From Arctopsyche grandis (taxonomy: Eukaryota > Arthropoda > Insecta > Trichoptera > Hydropsychidae), in NCBI RefSeq assembly GCF_051622035.1, contig NC_135359.1, positions 22,230,001 to 22,294,000 of the forward strand: a stretch of DNA of 64,000 bases. Reading direction: 5' to 3'. Positions 52,017 through 63,705 of this stretch are shown here, piece after piece; the first letter of the stretch is position 1; each line of letters begins with the position of its first letter. The notes below the pieces were generated by a model. It searched no databases. It had not been told where the DNA came from and saw nothing but the letters and a program-made list of their open reading frames with translations. The translations under genes and the position numbers were made by a program.

Positions 52017-52453
52017 GAAATGTTATGCTGTTTTGATGTTAAAACATGCGATGCGATGCAAACGATCAAAAAGCGCCAGACAGACTGAACCACAGATTAA
52101 CGACACGTGTACCTTATGCGTGCGCACTGCTCGCACTTACACTAAGCGAAATCTACCCGAACTCCCGACATACCTACTCTGTATACGTTCTGTGCTTCTA
52201 ATACTTTAGTTCCGAATTTTTCCTTATTAAATTATTAAAAACTCGCCAGAAAGATCCGACTCAATTTTAATAATTGCATTTGTGCACATCGAAAGGTTAC
52301 TCGTCATCTGATGTGCAAATTTTCATTCGTGAGGTTGAGAATTGCGTTTAAAGCAGCCATCCAGTTAATCTGTGGTTCAATCTGTCTGGCGCTTTTCGAT
52401 CGTTTGCACCAAACCCTAAAACATGACATTTTGGGTCAAAACATGTCATTTTA
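52017..52453. mobile_element. TIR element (MITE), about 435 bp
   Basis: Left arm at about 52021-52101 and right arm at about 52364-52450 are inverted copies. The core is GCAAACGATC(A/G)AAAAGCGCC followed by AGACAGA(C/T)TGAACCACAG. The outer parts (AAAACATG-containing) match less well, so exact ends and target duplication are not fixed. No coding frame inside. Confidence 0.78.
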
Positions 52454-52559
52454 ATAATTTGCAACTCATTTTCAGATGATCTATAATATTATCTATCTAA
52501 GTAGCAGAAATATAAATGAACAGTGTGAAAATATATAAAATAAGGAGAAAGTACAATCG

Positions 52560-53075
52560 CCCGGGGCGACATCGACGCCTCTCTAGCGCCTCATTTTCAG
52601 GACGCAAGACCGATCGCAAAGCGACCCTACCCCCACCCACCTCAAACCCTACGAGAACAAGAAGGGAAGAAGAAAAAAAGCACCCGTCCTAAAGAATATC
52701 TATCACCTTCCCCTCCAGAATACATAAAAAAATAACAGCGGCAGCGCATCCCCAAGGCGAGAGAGCACTCTTAGCATATAAGCTCGAGGAGGGGTTGGGG
52801 GTTGGTTTCAGGGAGTTTGGGGAGGTCTGAAGGGGTGGGCTTATCGAAAACGGCTTAGCGTTCAGGCCGGCGCCCGCGATGCAAACTCCCAGAAGCGACA
52901 TTTTTTATCCCCAAGTTTTGTGTCGCGGGGGCACAATGGACACGTCCTGCGGGATGAAAACAAAGTCCTTGCGCCTTCGCCACTCTTCCGTCTCCCCCAT
53001 CCCCGGTTTGATATTTATCGCTTTTCTTCGTGAAAACAGACGAAAGGACCGCGGAAAAAAGTGAAATCGCCAATT
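52560..53075. promoter_or_regulatory. GC-rich island
   Basis: GCCCGGGGCGACATCGACGC, a G-rich stretch (52790-52840) and GTCGCGGGGGCACAATGGAC. Frames on both strands cover the same bases, so coding is doubtful. Confidence 0.28.
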
Positions 53076-53079
53076 TATA

Positions 53080-54440
53080 AAAAAAAAACATACGAACGGT
53101 TTGTATATTTCCATCCTCGTATTATTCGCGTGATAAAGAATTCCAAGCCCCCAAAAAATTTCGCAGTTCTCAAACAAAATAAATTTCACATGTCCAAATC
53201 ATTACCGTGTTTTAAAGAGTTGAGTGTATATTCGAAATTATCTCGTTCTCCATTCATCTTCTTTTGAAGTTGTTCGCGTTTTAGGGTCGTCTCTCGCGAA
53301 TGTGAGGGCGATATCGTTCGAAAAAAATAGAAGTAGATAGTAACGTTCGGTAAAATGTCGTCCACCCTTGAGGCTTTATTGTCAGGCGAATATATGAGTT
53401 TCGCATAAAGTGAAGTAATAAATTATATTAGGGTAAGAGACGCCGTATTAAAATAAAGACGCATTTTAGTATAACGTTCGACCCTCTTGACCCCATCAAA
53501 GCTATGAGTAAGCTCTCACTGATAAAGCTTTTCCCCCTCTACTGTATGTATGTACATATGTATTTATGTATTATTATATATTGTATTGTATATAAATATA
53601 CCGAATTAAATATGTGCCCGCTTTGTATGTTTTCATTTTTTTCTTGATTAATTAAATAAAAATTGGTTGTGAAAATTCTAAAATTTATTTTATGTACATG
53701 GTTACAAACAATTGTATTTATTTTATGTATTGGTTTTAAAAATGTGCTCGCCATCATTAATATACATAATATGTACATATATCATGTGAACTAATGATGT
53801 ACATATGTACAAGTATCATAATTCAAAACGAGATGAAACAGTTTCATGTTAAAACACAAATCTAATACATAATTTCGAAAGAGATTTTGTATGTATGTAT
53901 GTTTTGGTTCGTAGAATCCGTGACGTTAAATTTAATTTAAAAAAAATAATATTCAAATAAATTTAAATAAAATAAAACTATTCAAATAAATTTAATAAAA
54001 TGTTTACTATTAGAAAGCGGTTTATATTACAAATACCGAGCGAAGCCAGGTAAAACCACCAGTTTAATATATAAGTCATATTTTGTGTATGTAGGTGCAT
54101 ATTTTTAATTAATGTTCATTCGTTCTTCAATTCAATAATTTGTTATTAAATTTTGTAAAATATATATTTCTATATTTGTGTGAATGTGAAATGCTATGAA
54201 TATTCAATCAAAGCAACATAAGATATGGAAAGATCAAATGATAAATTAGAACTCACCATATTAGCTGATGCTACCAAGGAAATCCTTTTATTATATCCAA
54301 TTTGAAATTATTACAAACACATATTCCATAAAAGTAACACAAAATAATCTTCTTATATATTTTTTAAAGATAACTACACTCATCACAAAACATTGTTATA
54401 ATTTAAAAAAAATACTTATTTTCACAAAATAAGTAATTTT
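53080..54440. other. AT-rich intergenic DNA upstream of segment B
   Basis: No exon recognised. ACCGAGCGAAGCCAGGTAAA at about 54034 resembles the end of a dispersed insect repeat but has no second end. Confidence 0.4.
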
Positions 54441-54504
54441 TGTCAATTGTTTGCACTTGTAAAAGCCTTATTAGCGCTTTCGAATTCTATTTCTTCATCA
54501 CAAA

Positions 54505-54565
54505 ATGTTTTAAAATCTTATAATGGAGTTGTTCCACCACAAACTTCTCCGCAGACTGTCTGCGG
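54505..54565. repeat. Duplicated segment B, source copy
   Basis: AAAATCTTATAATGG ... CCACAAACTTCTCCGCAGAC corresponds to 59875-59920 (AAATCTTATAAAGG ... AACAAACTTCTCTGCTGACT). The match stops at GACTG, where the copy jumps to the TMEM147 3' flank. Confidence 0.7.
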
Positions 54566-55629
54566 TGAACTGAACAGCGGTGCGGTGCCGAGCTCGGAGA
54601 TACACCCCCAACGTCTATCTTGCTCCGATGTATACAAATGCAAAGCCAGCTCTAACCCTATCGTTTTTTTACACTTACACATTCAAACATGTTAAATTCA
54701 AAGGGGTTAGATGTTTTTTATCCCTCGGCGAAGGGTAGCGAGCCATCGGCATTAAAAAACTCTTTGCATTGGCTCCGTTTCACTAGCTATCTTGAAAACA
54801 TCAATATTTTTATTCTCTTGTCTTATTTGTTAGTTATAGTTTGATTTAAATATATAAAAAAAAACATCAATAGCCAATAAAAAATGAACCTTTTCTAATT
54901 TAAAATGTTTTACTATTCACGGTATCCCATACTATTTATATAAATGTGCCCCTACCTCATAGGCAGTTGCACCAAATAAAGGGGTAAAAGTATGTCCCCT
55001 CCATTGCATTTCAATAACCCTTTTATATAAAAAATCAACCCCTTTCATTTTTTATGAATTGTTTGTGCAAGCTGCTAAAGGGCTGATTTTGCCAGTATGC
55101 ATTTTATGCATATACTTTTTTTAATTCACTAGTAATACACTTCTGTAGTTATTGAAATTCTAAAAGATGTAATGCTATTGAAGAATACAATATGTAGATA
55201 ATATAAAATACTTTGTAAGAATATGTTGAAAAATAAAAATAAAATATATATATAATAAAAATAGATTTTTGACCTAATTGTTTTTTTATAGCAATCTTTA
55301 TACTTTAAGCAACTTTTTTAACTTAAAATAAATATATTCAACTCACCATTGATATATTGAAAATATAAAACTTGAAAAAAAACTACAAATGACAGTTGTT
55401 TTCAAAAAATATATAATACTGATAGACTTTTATTTATTTTTGTTGTATTTTGATAGTATTTTTCATCCAATATATGACTAAACAATTATTTTTATATTTA
55501 TAATACGAACTATCAATTGGCCAAAAAATGTAGTCTTATTGCCAAATCGTACGCCCTGTCAGTTGACAGTCCATTCCGGTTTACCCTGACTTGTAAATAC
55601 AGCTTTTCTGTATTAAGAACCCTAACAAA

Positions 55630-56539
55630 ATGACTTTATATCATTTTGGAAACTGCTTAGCGTTAGTATATGTCCCATATTGGATGGCATATAAATATTC
55701 AGGCTTGTAAGTATTACACATTTCATAGGTTATGTTCACCTTACAAATTGGATTAGACAGATAACCTTTGCGATCATTCTGTAATTACTCATTATTAATC
55801 GAGTACTATGATCACACTGTACTGAAATTATTTATTTATTATGTACACTTCAGATCAGAATACGGTGCATTCTGGAAATGCATCCAAGCTGGAGGAGTAT
55901 ATGTATTCACCCAATTATGTAAAATGTTGGTTTTAGCAACATTTTTCCCCGACACCGATGGAGAAAATGTTAGCAGTGGAGTTGATTTCCTTGGAGTGAG
56001 TAAATAAATTTAAATTAATGTATATTAATTCTCATACATTTATTTACTTTTGAATATCTTTTTAGGAATTTTTAAAGTCAACTGTTGATGTCGCCGACCT
56101 AGTGGGAATGTACATAGTTCTAGCTCGTATTCCTGGCAAAGGTCACTCCAAGGTCCTCACCGCAGGAATCGGTTGGGCTAGCGCCGAAGTCATTTTGACT
56201 AGAGCGCTGTTACTTTGGTTCGGAGCAAGAGGGGCCGAATTCGACTGGAAGTACATCCAAAAATGTCTTGAATCCAACATATTACTGGTGCAGCACATCA
56301 CGACCGTTACTCTAGTCTGGTTGTGGGGTAGGCACGACCTGAATAGGAATTTAGTTCCCATCGTAATGGCTCTACTGATCATAACACCGTACAAAGGTCT
56401 CATTTTGGAGACGCTGATAGCCGTTTTGGTGACTGGACCTTGGGTCGGACTAATGATCAAATCAGTTGTGACTTTCGTCATAGCGACTGTAACTTTATAT
56501 GTTTACACAGGCTTGGCGCAAGCCCTGGGAATATTTTAA
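55630..56539 (+). CDS. TMEM147: Transmembrane protein 147 (TMEM147) orthologue, three exons, complete
   Basis: Three exons join to a 230-residue protein: 55630-55706, 55854-55995 and 56066-56539 (stop TAA). Introns are 147 and 70 bp with GTAAGT...CAG and GTGAGT...TAG ends; the first splits a Leu codon, the second is phase 0. The start is chosen because the product opens MTLYHFGNC, matching the highly conserved TMEM147 N-terminus, and the length is close to the human protein (about 224 aa). Other family signatures are [12 protein letters not shown] across the first junction, [18 protein letters not shown] and [13 protein letters not shown]. Several hydrophobic segments fit the known multipass ER membrane topology. 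In the family, TMEM147 works with nicalin and NOMO in the BOS complex at the ER translocon, assisting multipass protein insertion. It stands alone here, with no adjacent gene on its strand. Its 3' flank recurs at 59.9-60.3 kb without the coding part. Identity is near certain; function is taken from the family. Confidence 0.97.
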
Positions 56540-56850
56540 TTTAGATGAATAATTTATTATATAGATTTTCACTTGCGGCTAGTAATTGAGAGTATTTTTT
56601 TTAATATATTATAATAACTTTGTTACTTCCATTAAGTATTTATTAAAATTTGTATTGGTTGTTGTATATTTCCTGCATCCTTGTTTGATACCAATGTATT
56701 ATGTATTCCTATATTTGACTGTAAATTTAATATGCATAAAAGGTTAGCATTCAAACTTATTGTCAAGAAGCTACCTTTTACGGAGACATGTAAAAAAAAA
56801 AAGTTTTATATGTAGTTGATTAAATTTGTGAATAAATACTTATTCTTTAT
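56540..56850 (+). terminator. TMEM147 3' UTR and polyadenylation region
   Basis: AT-rich sequence follows the TAA stop. A canonical AATAAA lies at 56831-56836, about 290 bp downstream, and is the likely poly(A) signal. The same stretch, with AATAAA preserved, is repeated at 59.93-60.2 kb. Confidence 0.55.
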
Positions 56851-56911
56851 CAAAAGTGAAAATGGGTTTCAATTTTACATTTTTATTATCTTTAATTAGT
56901 TTTATTCAAAT

Positions 56912-56964
56912 ATATGTATTTCTTATTTTATATTTTACAGAAATATAAAATAAGAAATACATAT
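56912..56964. repeat. Perfect 24-bp inverted repeat downstream of TMEM147
   Basis: ATATGTATTTCTTATTTTAT continuing to 56935 is exactly complementary to 56941-56964, with a 5-base loop TACAG. The duplicate at 60.26 kb has only the right arm. Confidence 0.9.
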
Positions 56965-57121
56965 ACATATTTAAAATAATGACAACATTTTCTTTAAATC
57001 TGTTTTTTATACGTATGTAAATAAGTAAATCTGCTGGTCCTGAAAACACCTTCAATTTGTATTAAGCAATGTGTCAATATGTTAGCTTATCCTCTATTTT
57101 CTCTCTAATCAATCACTTTCT

Positions 57122-57253
57122 ACAGGTATATTTCCCAATTCATGGAAGTCCGGCTATTTAATGCCTCTTCATGAAAATGGCGATAAACATATTGTAATTA
57201 ATTATAGAGCCATCGGTCTATTATTAACTATACCAAAACTATTTGAAAGCTAA
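57122..57253 (+). pseudogene. Jockey/I-like LINE reverse transcriptase fragment
   Basis: Forty-four codons in one frame read like the start of a non-LTR RT domain. They show an IFPNSWKSGYLMPL segment, then ENGDKHIVINYRAIGLL, corresponding to the usual [17 protein letters not shown], and IPKLFES before a stop. It differs from the RTE copies ([15 protein letters not shown]), so it is a different LINE clade, probably jockey-like. Only this fragment is present. Confidence 0.72.
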
Positions 57254-58455
57254 GGTTTAAATGAATTTATTCCCTTTATTCGTCAGCTGAGCTAAGCGCC
57301 GAAGCTTAGACGAATCTCCACTGATGTTAACGATGTCAAGTATCTAGGTACAGGCGGAGGACCATCTTTTCTCAACTCGTGCGCATGAAAGAGATGGGTA
57401 TATTGTTTTTTTTTAAATAAATATTGACCATCAAACGCCTCTGAATATGGAGAAGAAGATCTTAAAATGTGTTGCAGTCTGTAAAACCTTTCCAAATTGT
57501 CGCAGAACATTGTTTGGGGAAACCCTGTGTCTAGATAATCGAGTTTTTTTATGTTTTTCTCAGAAACTCTGGTTTGTTGAACTGAAATTTCATACCCCTA
57601 CACTGTGTGCTCTTCACGAAAAAATTTAAGTATATTTCTTTTATCAATGTGATAAAAATAATAATAAAAACACTAAAGTTAATAAACCGGAAGTGGGATT
57701 TTTTCCTCTTAGAAAAGTCAAAAATGTTGTAAAACACGATTATTTCCACACCCCTGAACGTATCAAGCTCAAAATTTATATTTGTATTCTTTATGTATTA
57801 ACTTAGAGCTGATAAGGTTTTGGTCATTTCCTTGACTACACAATGGCGCTTCAAACTTTCGCGTCGGTAAAATCGTTATTACCAATATTATTATTAAGAG
57901 GTTTTTTTTACAGTAATCTTCCCGGACATACATACAACAAATCCTGAAAGTTCCATCGTAATCGATTGAGTGGTTTAGGAGCCTATACGAGACAGACAGA
58001 CAAACAGCCATTCATTTTTTACTAACCTCTTATACGTTTCACATGCTTTTCGTTTAGTGGTCATTTTTTATATCTCTTATCTCTTATTTTTATATATACA
58101 GATAAAAAACATATTTTTTAATTAGCCTTTTGATTTTCATATAAATTATTTGAACCACCTTTATTAGGATACATATTTTTTAAGTAACGAAAAAAGCGGG
58201 CGGGGGGAGGGGTCGTAAAAAATTAAACACCGCCCTGCTACATCACTACATCACTGCATAATTTCATATATTTGAGATAAACTGCGAATGTAGATCCGTA
58301 GACGGTGATACTAAAATATTTTTCAAAGATTATAACGCATTTCTTTCTTTTCATAGTCATTACAGTCATCGTTAATAAGGGAAGATCAGTCCAGTTTCTC
58401 TCAATTACAATAGTTGAATCACTATCGTTCTCCTCTCGAATTTCAACGTCACTAT

Positions 58456-59192
58456 TAGGGTTTCTGATTTCCCGGACTTTTTCAATTCCCAGGACATGGG
58501 ACGGAGCCCGGGATTCCGGGACACATGTAAAAAAACATTTTTTTTTCAATTTAATAAATTTTTTATTAATAAAAAAATATTTATTTATTTAAAAAACAAT
58601 ACATAATATATCTATTAACTCGAAAAAATGTAATTATAAAAGTAAACTTATTTAAAGTAGCTTCTTAAAATACTAAAATATTTAAATGAGAATCCGAAAG
58701 TCTAATTCTAGATTTGGTACAAAAATTTCCAGCAATGGAAAAAACTCTTTCAGTTTCGGTCGAAGTTGGTTTTATTGTTAAAAGGGACCAAAACAATATT
58801 TTTAAATTATCGGTTTTTTCTCCTGTCAGCATGTATATTTTAATTACTTTATTAAAGTCGAGGTTATTTTTATTTGCGTTATTTTGTATATTCGTCTTTG
58901 ATAACTCCTTATTTAATTCTTCAATCATCGTCAAACACACAATTGTTTCATCTTCATCCAAATCTAAAAAAGTTTCTTCCATTGTGGAATCATCAATATA
59001 GGAAGGATATACTCGCTTCATAATAGATTCACCGTAGGATATACATTCGCTTTTATTACAACATTTAAAGAATGTTTGGTTCGGTATTGTAGGAATCCTA
59101 TTTCACCAACAATCAGAAAATAACATATTAAAACAAATAATAATAAACAAAACAGGGAATGTGTCCCGGGTCAGCCCGGGTCAGAAACCCTA
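58456..59192 (-). mobile_element. hAT-type transposon deletion derivative
   Basis: Inverted ends TAGGGTTTCTGA and TCAGAAACCCTA are flanked by near-identical 8-bp repeats (GTCACTAT at 58448-58455, ATCACTAT at 59193-59200), the hAT hallmark. CCCGGG-containing subterminal repeats are present at both ends. The interior holds only the C-terminal part of a transposase (58665-59021, minus). The element is 737 bp, against several kb for autonomous relatives. Confidence 0.88.
58665..59021 (-). pseudogene. hAT transposase C-terminal (dimerisation) fragment
   Basis: 118 codons on the minus strand. The last third has TETERVFSIAGNFCTKSRIRLS followed by HLNILVF, which is the conserved hAT C-terminal dimerisation motif (ERxFS...R..L...). 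The N-terminal half is acidic (DLDEDET) and matches no catalytic domain. The catalytic RNase H-like region and DNA-binding finger are missing, so it cannot be an active transposase; it could only bind or dimerise if expressed. Confidence 0.85.
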
Positions 59193-59289
59193 ATCACTAT
59201 GATAGTAAATTGAAAATAAAATTATACAAATACATGCAACAAATGAAATAATAAGTGATTTACTATACAGTTTACTGTGGCGCAATGTA

Positions 59290-60340
59290 TCCAGTGCCGA
59301 ACATGAGTTCCAAAGCATGTAAAATTGATGGAATACGAAATGAGGGCCGAGGTCCTCTCGAGGAGCGGCGTTTGATATTATGGCATCCATCAGGACGCCC
59401 TCATCTCACCCGGAATAACTCAATGCGGGATTAGTGGGTGGATGGTTGGGTAGATTTTTTGGTATGCATATATTCGGGGCCGAAGCGGAAGGGTCACGTA
59501 TTTTTTATAGAGGATCATAAGATTCATCCGATACATTTTCAATATCAATACAATATCAGAGTGTGGCCTGGCTACCGCTAGCTTTAGGTACCCACATTGC
59601 TTCAAACCCACATACATTATTATATTAACTTATATGGAACTGTGAATAAAGGCCGAGCAGTGGGGTCTTGACTTTCAGTGATTTGTTTATGTATAATGTA
59701 TATTGGCTTTATCGAATTTTCTCGACGTATAATACAAATGGACATGTATAGGTATTTGCGTTTTTTTTATGATACTATTGGCACACTTTTGTGCACTTGA
59801 TGGAATTTTTTAAATATCACTCGCCCCGAGCTAATCATCGAACTCCGTTGTTGTCGCTGCCTCTTCTTATTTTTTGAAATCTTATAAAGGATCTCTCCAC
59901 AACAAACTTCTCTGCTGACTGATGAATAATTTATTATATAGGTTTTCATTTGCGACTGGCAATCGAGTTTTTATTTATATTATAATAAATTTGTATTATG
60001 TAGTTGTTGTATATTTCGTGCATCCTTGTTTGATACCAATGTATTATGTATTTTGTTATTTTACTGTAAATTTAATATGCATATAAGATTTGCATTCAAA
60101 CTTATTGTCAAGAATCTACCTTTTATGGAAACATATAAAAAAAATACGTTTTATATGTAGTCGATTAAATTTGTGAATAAATAAATACTTATTCTTTATT
60201 AAAAGTGAAAACGGGTTTCAATTTTACATTTTTATTATCTTTAATTAGTTTTATTCCTTTACAGAAATATAAAATAAGAAACATATATTTACAATAATGA
60301 CAACATAAATCATTTTCTTTAAATCTGTTTTATATATGTA
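59290..60340. repeat. Fused, decayed tandem copy of segments A, B and the TMEM147 3' flank
   Basis: 59290-59870 matches 47436-48050; 59875-59920 matches 54510-54563; 59921-60335 matches 56547-57010. Order and orientation are kept. The third part contains ATTTATTATATAGGTTTTCA, CATCCTTGTTTGATACCAAT and GTGAATAAATAAATAC and extends well beyond the poly(A) signal, so it derives from genomic DNA and not mRNA. The TMEM147 coding exons are absent. Confidence 0.85.
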
Positions 60341-60344
60341 CATA

Positions 60345-62215
60345 TCAATAAAAATCAAAATTATTACTCATATATAAAACAAACATATTCAACAAACTTT
60401 CTTTGTATAAACCTAGCTCTGAAAATATTGAAGAGTGCAAAATTCGATACATTTCCCGTTTTGTTATCGATGATTAAAAATCATACATAAAATGTGAATT
60501 TAACTTAACGAGTTTGTAATATTATATAATGCTTTCTTAGCATAATTATGTACAAGAGATTCTAAATATATTCAATGATTTAATTTTTTTTCATCAGTCA
60601 CCACCAGAGTGAATAGTGACATTGAGACAACAAATTTTAAGTATTTCAATAACAATGCAAATACTTGAAAAATAAACAACTTTGAATAATATAAAGCATG
60701 AGTATCACAACAGAAGAAAAAATAAATTAGATAATTATATGGTATGTTAAGAACAATATGTATGTAACAAAATAGCTGTATTTAATTTTAGAAACTTCTC
60801 AAAACACCACAATAATAATAATAATAAAATTTAATTTGATTGTAATTATCAAAACAAATACTAAAACCCATATATGTTTAGTAATCATATGTAAAATGGA
60901 ATCTATGACTTTAATTACGGACAAATAAATACAAAATTTATACTAGATTCAACTAATACTAGTTTTTCAATTAAAACCCAATTTAATAATGTGTATGAGA
61001 AAGGTTGACTAGTTCAGCATTCTTTCTATAAATTATTTATGCATAACCCAAATTTAATCACTTTAAAAACGACGTAGAATATGTATGTACATCGACAGAA
61101 ACGACAAATTACGAATACTTATGTAAATTGAGAAACACCAACAGATTCAGATTTTATAACTTGAATGAATAATTGACTAACTATTAAATGTTATTATGAG
61201 CAATCACAGCCTTTGTAAAAATTATTATTTACTATTTATAAGTACAGTTAATCAGTACAACGGTAATTATTTACATCTTCACTGCAAATAAACGGCAATT
61301 AAAATGATAAACCAATTTGTGATGTCCTCACACTTTACCCATGGAAGCTTTCTAAATTTTACCTCAAATCATTGAACATTAATAACATTTAAAATTTTGA
61401 CAAAAATAAATATCATAAACAGTTGGCTTTTTAGTAGCAAGACATAAATATGTGAATATTGAATAAAACTTTTTCTTTTACATTTATTTATTACATAAAC
61501 AGTGTTTCTCAAACAGAAAAGCAAACTAATCATCGAGAAAATTAAACTTAAAAATAAAAATATGCGATTGGTCCAAAATTTGGGAGCCCTTCAAATATTT
61601 GTTCGATACCAAAACAATGTGATGTAATTGGGGAATTTGGCATGTTCGGTGACTTGAATAACATCCTTCAGATGGAGAAAAAACTCTGTTCAAAAAAAAA
61701 AAACAAAGCTGTTCATTATTCAATCCACGTCTGTCATAATTAATCAGACTCCAAATTTTATGGGAAAATTCAATCACATTGTGATTTTTTTCGGTACACC
61801 CGAATTTATGAAAATATGGGCAAACTTGCGATTTTGCGCAGTTATAATATGATTTTCAATATCTGTCATTAACCTGAAAGTTATAAAAGACATTTAATAA
61901 AATATCACAAAATAACATAGAAAGAAGGGCATTTAAAATTTAAAAGTACACTTATTAGATACGTTCAGTGAAAGCTTAGTGATTTAACATATAAATGCCC
62001 TTCATATGCAAAGATGTGGTACTTTATAGCAATGAAGTACTTTCACATGTTGCGAATGTTTGTTGGGAGCAGACCATAACTACATATGTATGTATGATGG
62101 TAATAAATTTATACAACAAATTTTGTATAGATAGTATGAACATCTCGTTCAAAAGCCTACATATTATTAGGTCTGCATGTTAACCCAAATTAAAACTTCA
62201 CAATTTGCATCTACG
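60345..62215. other. AT-rich intergenic DNA, nothing recognised
   Basis: Very AT-rich. The 83-codon minus frame (61526-61777) has no domain or splice context I can support. Confidence 0.45.
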
Positions 62216-62221
62216 AGGATG

Positions 62222-63292
62222 TAAATAGAGTAATGAGACTGGTAGCGTAGCATTGGATCTGGCAACACTCCCGTTAAGAGAGGAGGCAGGCCGACATCTA
62301 ATACGAGTTTAAACTTCGTATAGTCAGTTGGTGGTCTGTAGCGATATTTTTAGTGTTCTGAAAATGAGCGACAACAATTCCGAACAACGGTGCGGTATCA
62401 AGTTCTGCGTTCTGAAACTTTTGTAAAACTTCAACAAGCCTATGGACACGGTTGTTTTTTGTCAAGAGCCCAGGTTTACAAGTGGTTTAAGGCATTCGAC
62501 TTGATTTAAAATGAGATAATCCTAGATACTTATTTGTTTTTTTGATAAAGAATAAGGAATTTATGCTTCAAAGCCAAACGATAAACCAACATTTTAATGA
62601 GATGTTTTTGAAAGGCTTCGAAAAAGGGTCATTCATGTGAGACCGAACAAAAATAAGGGCGAAATCACGCAGGAAAGAATGAGACAAAATTTTTTTAGAT
62701 ACTTATTCATGGCACGCCCAGCACACACCGTCCCAAAATCACCCCCTGGAGTGTTTTCGGTCAAATTTTATCATTGTATTTATCCTTGCTCGATAGTGAT
62801 CGATCAAGGATAAATACAATGTAAAATCCCATATTTGAAGAAATGTAGAAGAACCCCCACAGTGGGGAGCCAAGCACACGTGCCGTTCTTCCCTGTGTGA
62901 TTTCGCCCTAGCATTTGGATGCTGTATCATGACAATGCACCTTGCCATACAGTGATTTTAATCAACAAGTTTCTGGCAAGTAAAAACATCCCTGTGACCC
63001 ATCAACCCCCTTTATTCACCAGACTTGAGTCCTTTTAAATTTTTTCTATTCCCAAGATTGAAAATTCACATCAAAGAACACCATTTTGGAACAACAGAAA
63101 TCGTTGAAAACACCATAACCGACCAGCTGAAAGCGATTCCAGTATTTGAATTTGGGCACTGCTATGAAAAGTGAAAAAATCGTCTTCAACGCTGTGTAGC
63201 TTCCTAAAGTAACTACTTCAAAGGAGACAACATGGAATTGTAATTTCAAATGAATACAAAAATTATAAAAAATCAGTCTCATTACTTTATTT
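62222..63292 (+). mobile_element. Mariner-like DNA transposon, defective, with nested insertion
   Basis: Inverted ends match in about 17 of 20 positions: AATAGAGTAATGAGACTGGT from 62224, and its counterpart on the minus strand ending at 63290. TA dinucleotides flank both ends (62222-62223 and 63291-63292), as expected for mariner. After the ATG at about 62364 the transposase N-terminus is readable (MSDNNSEQRCGIKFC) but soon frameshifted. Downstream are HDNAPCH, the mariner HDNAPxH motif with the second catalytic Asp, and YSPDLSPF, which carries the third, in shifted frames. The middle, including the first catalytic Asp region, is largely deleted or replaced by the element at 62656-62908. It is clearly dead. 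Autonomous mariners are about 1.3 kb; this is 1,071 bp including the nested element. Confidence 0.9.
62656..62908. mobile_element. Foldback MITE nested in the mariner relic
   Basis: The ends are inverted copies: AGGGCGAAATCACGCAGGAA on the left and its near-complement ending CGCCC on the right, flanked by TA on both sides. Inside is a perfect 17-bp inverted repeat (CATTGTATTTATCCTTG and complement, about 62774-62823). No reading frame. TA duplication suggests Tc1/mariner-type mobilisation. Confidence 0.78.
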
Positions 63293-63705
63293 ACAATGCT
63301 CGTATGTAGTTCCAAAATTTGAATGAACAACATCAACAAGGCAGAAATCGATTGTCACACTACATTAAAGGTGCATTTAGAATGAAATTCATTCACATCA
63401 AACTCTCAATAAAATCAAATAGGAACTAAACGATATGTAACAGTCATAAACGAAAAAAATAAGGGATGCATTCGCGAATATTGCAATCACCGTAAAGAAG
63501 CAGGCTAAAAATATAAAAATATATTGTGTATATTTTTTATATATGTACAATTAGTTTAGCACAACCACTGGGATATATACATATATAGAGTTAAAACTCA
63601 AAACTTCTACCTTTACTCTGGTATTGGCGAAATATTCACACTAAAGCAACATATTTTAAAAGCAGTAGCGGATAAAAAAAAAGAAAAATCAAAAGAAATC
63701 TATTA

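Noticed and set aside
54030..54062. Helitron 3' end (ACCGAGCGAAGCCAGGTAAA ... CCAGT)
   Set aside because: It resembles a dispersed insect repeat end, but the CTRR terminus, preceding hairpin and 5' TC end could not be shown.
59875..60340. Processed pseudogene (retrocopy) of TMEM147
   Set aside because: No coding exons, no poly-A tail, and similarity continues about 170 bp beyond the poly(A) signal; a genomic duplication fits better.
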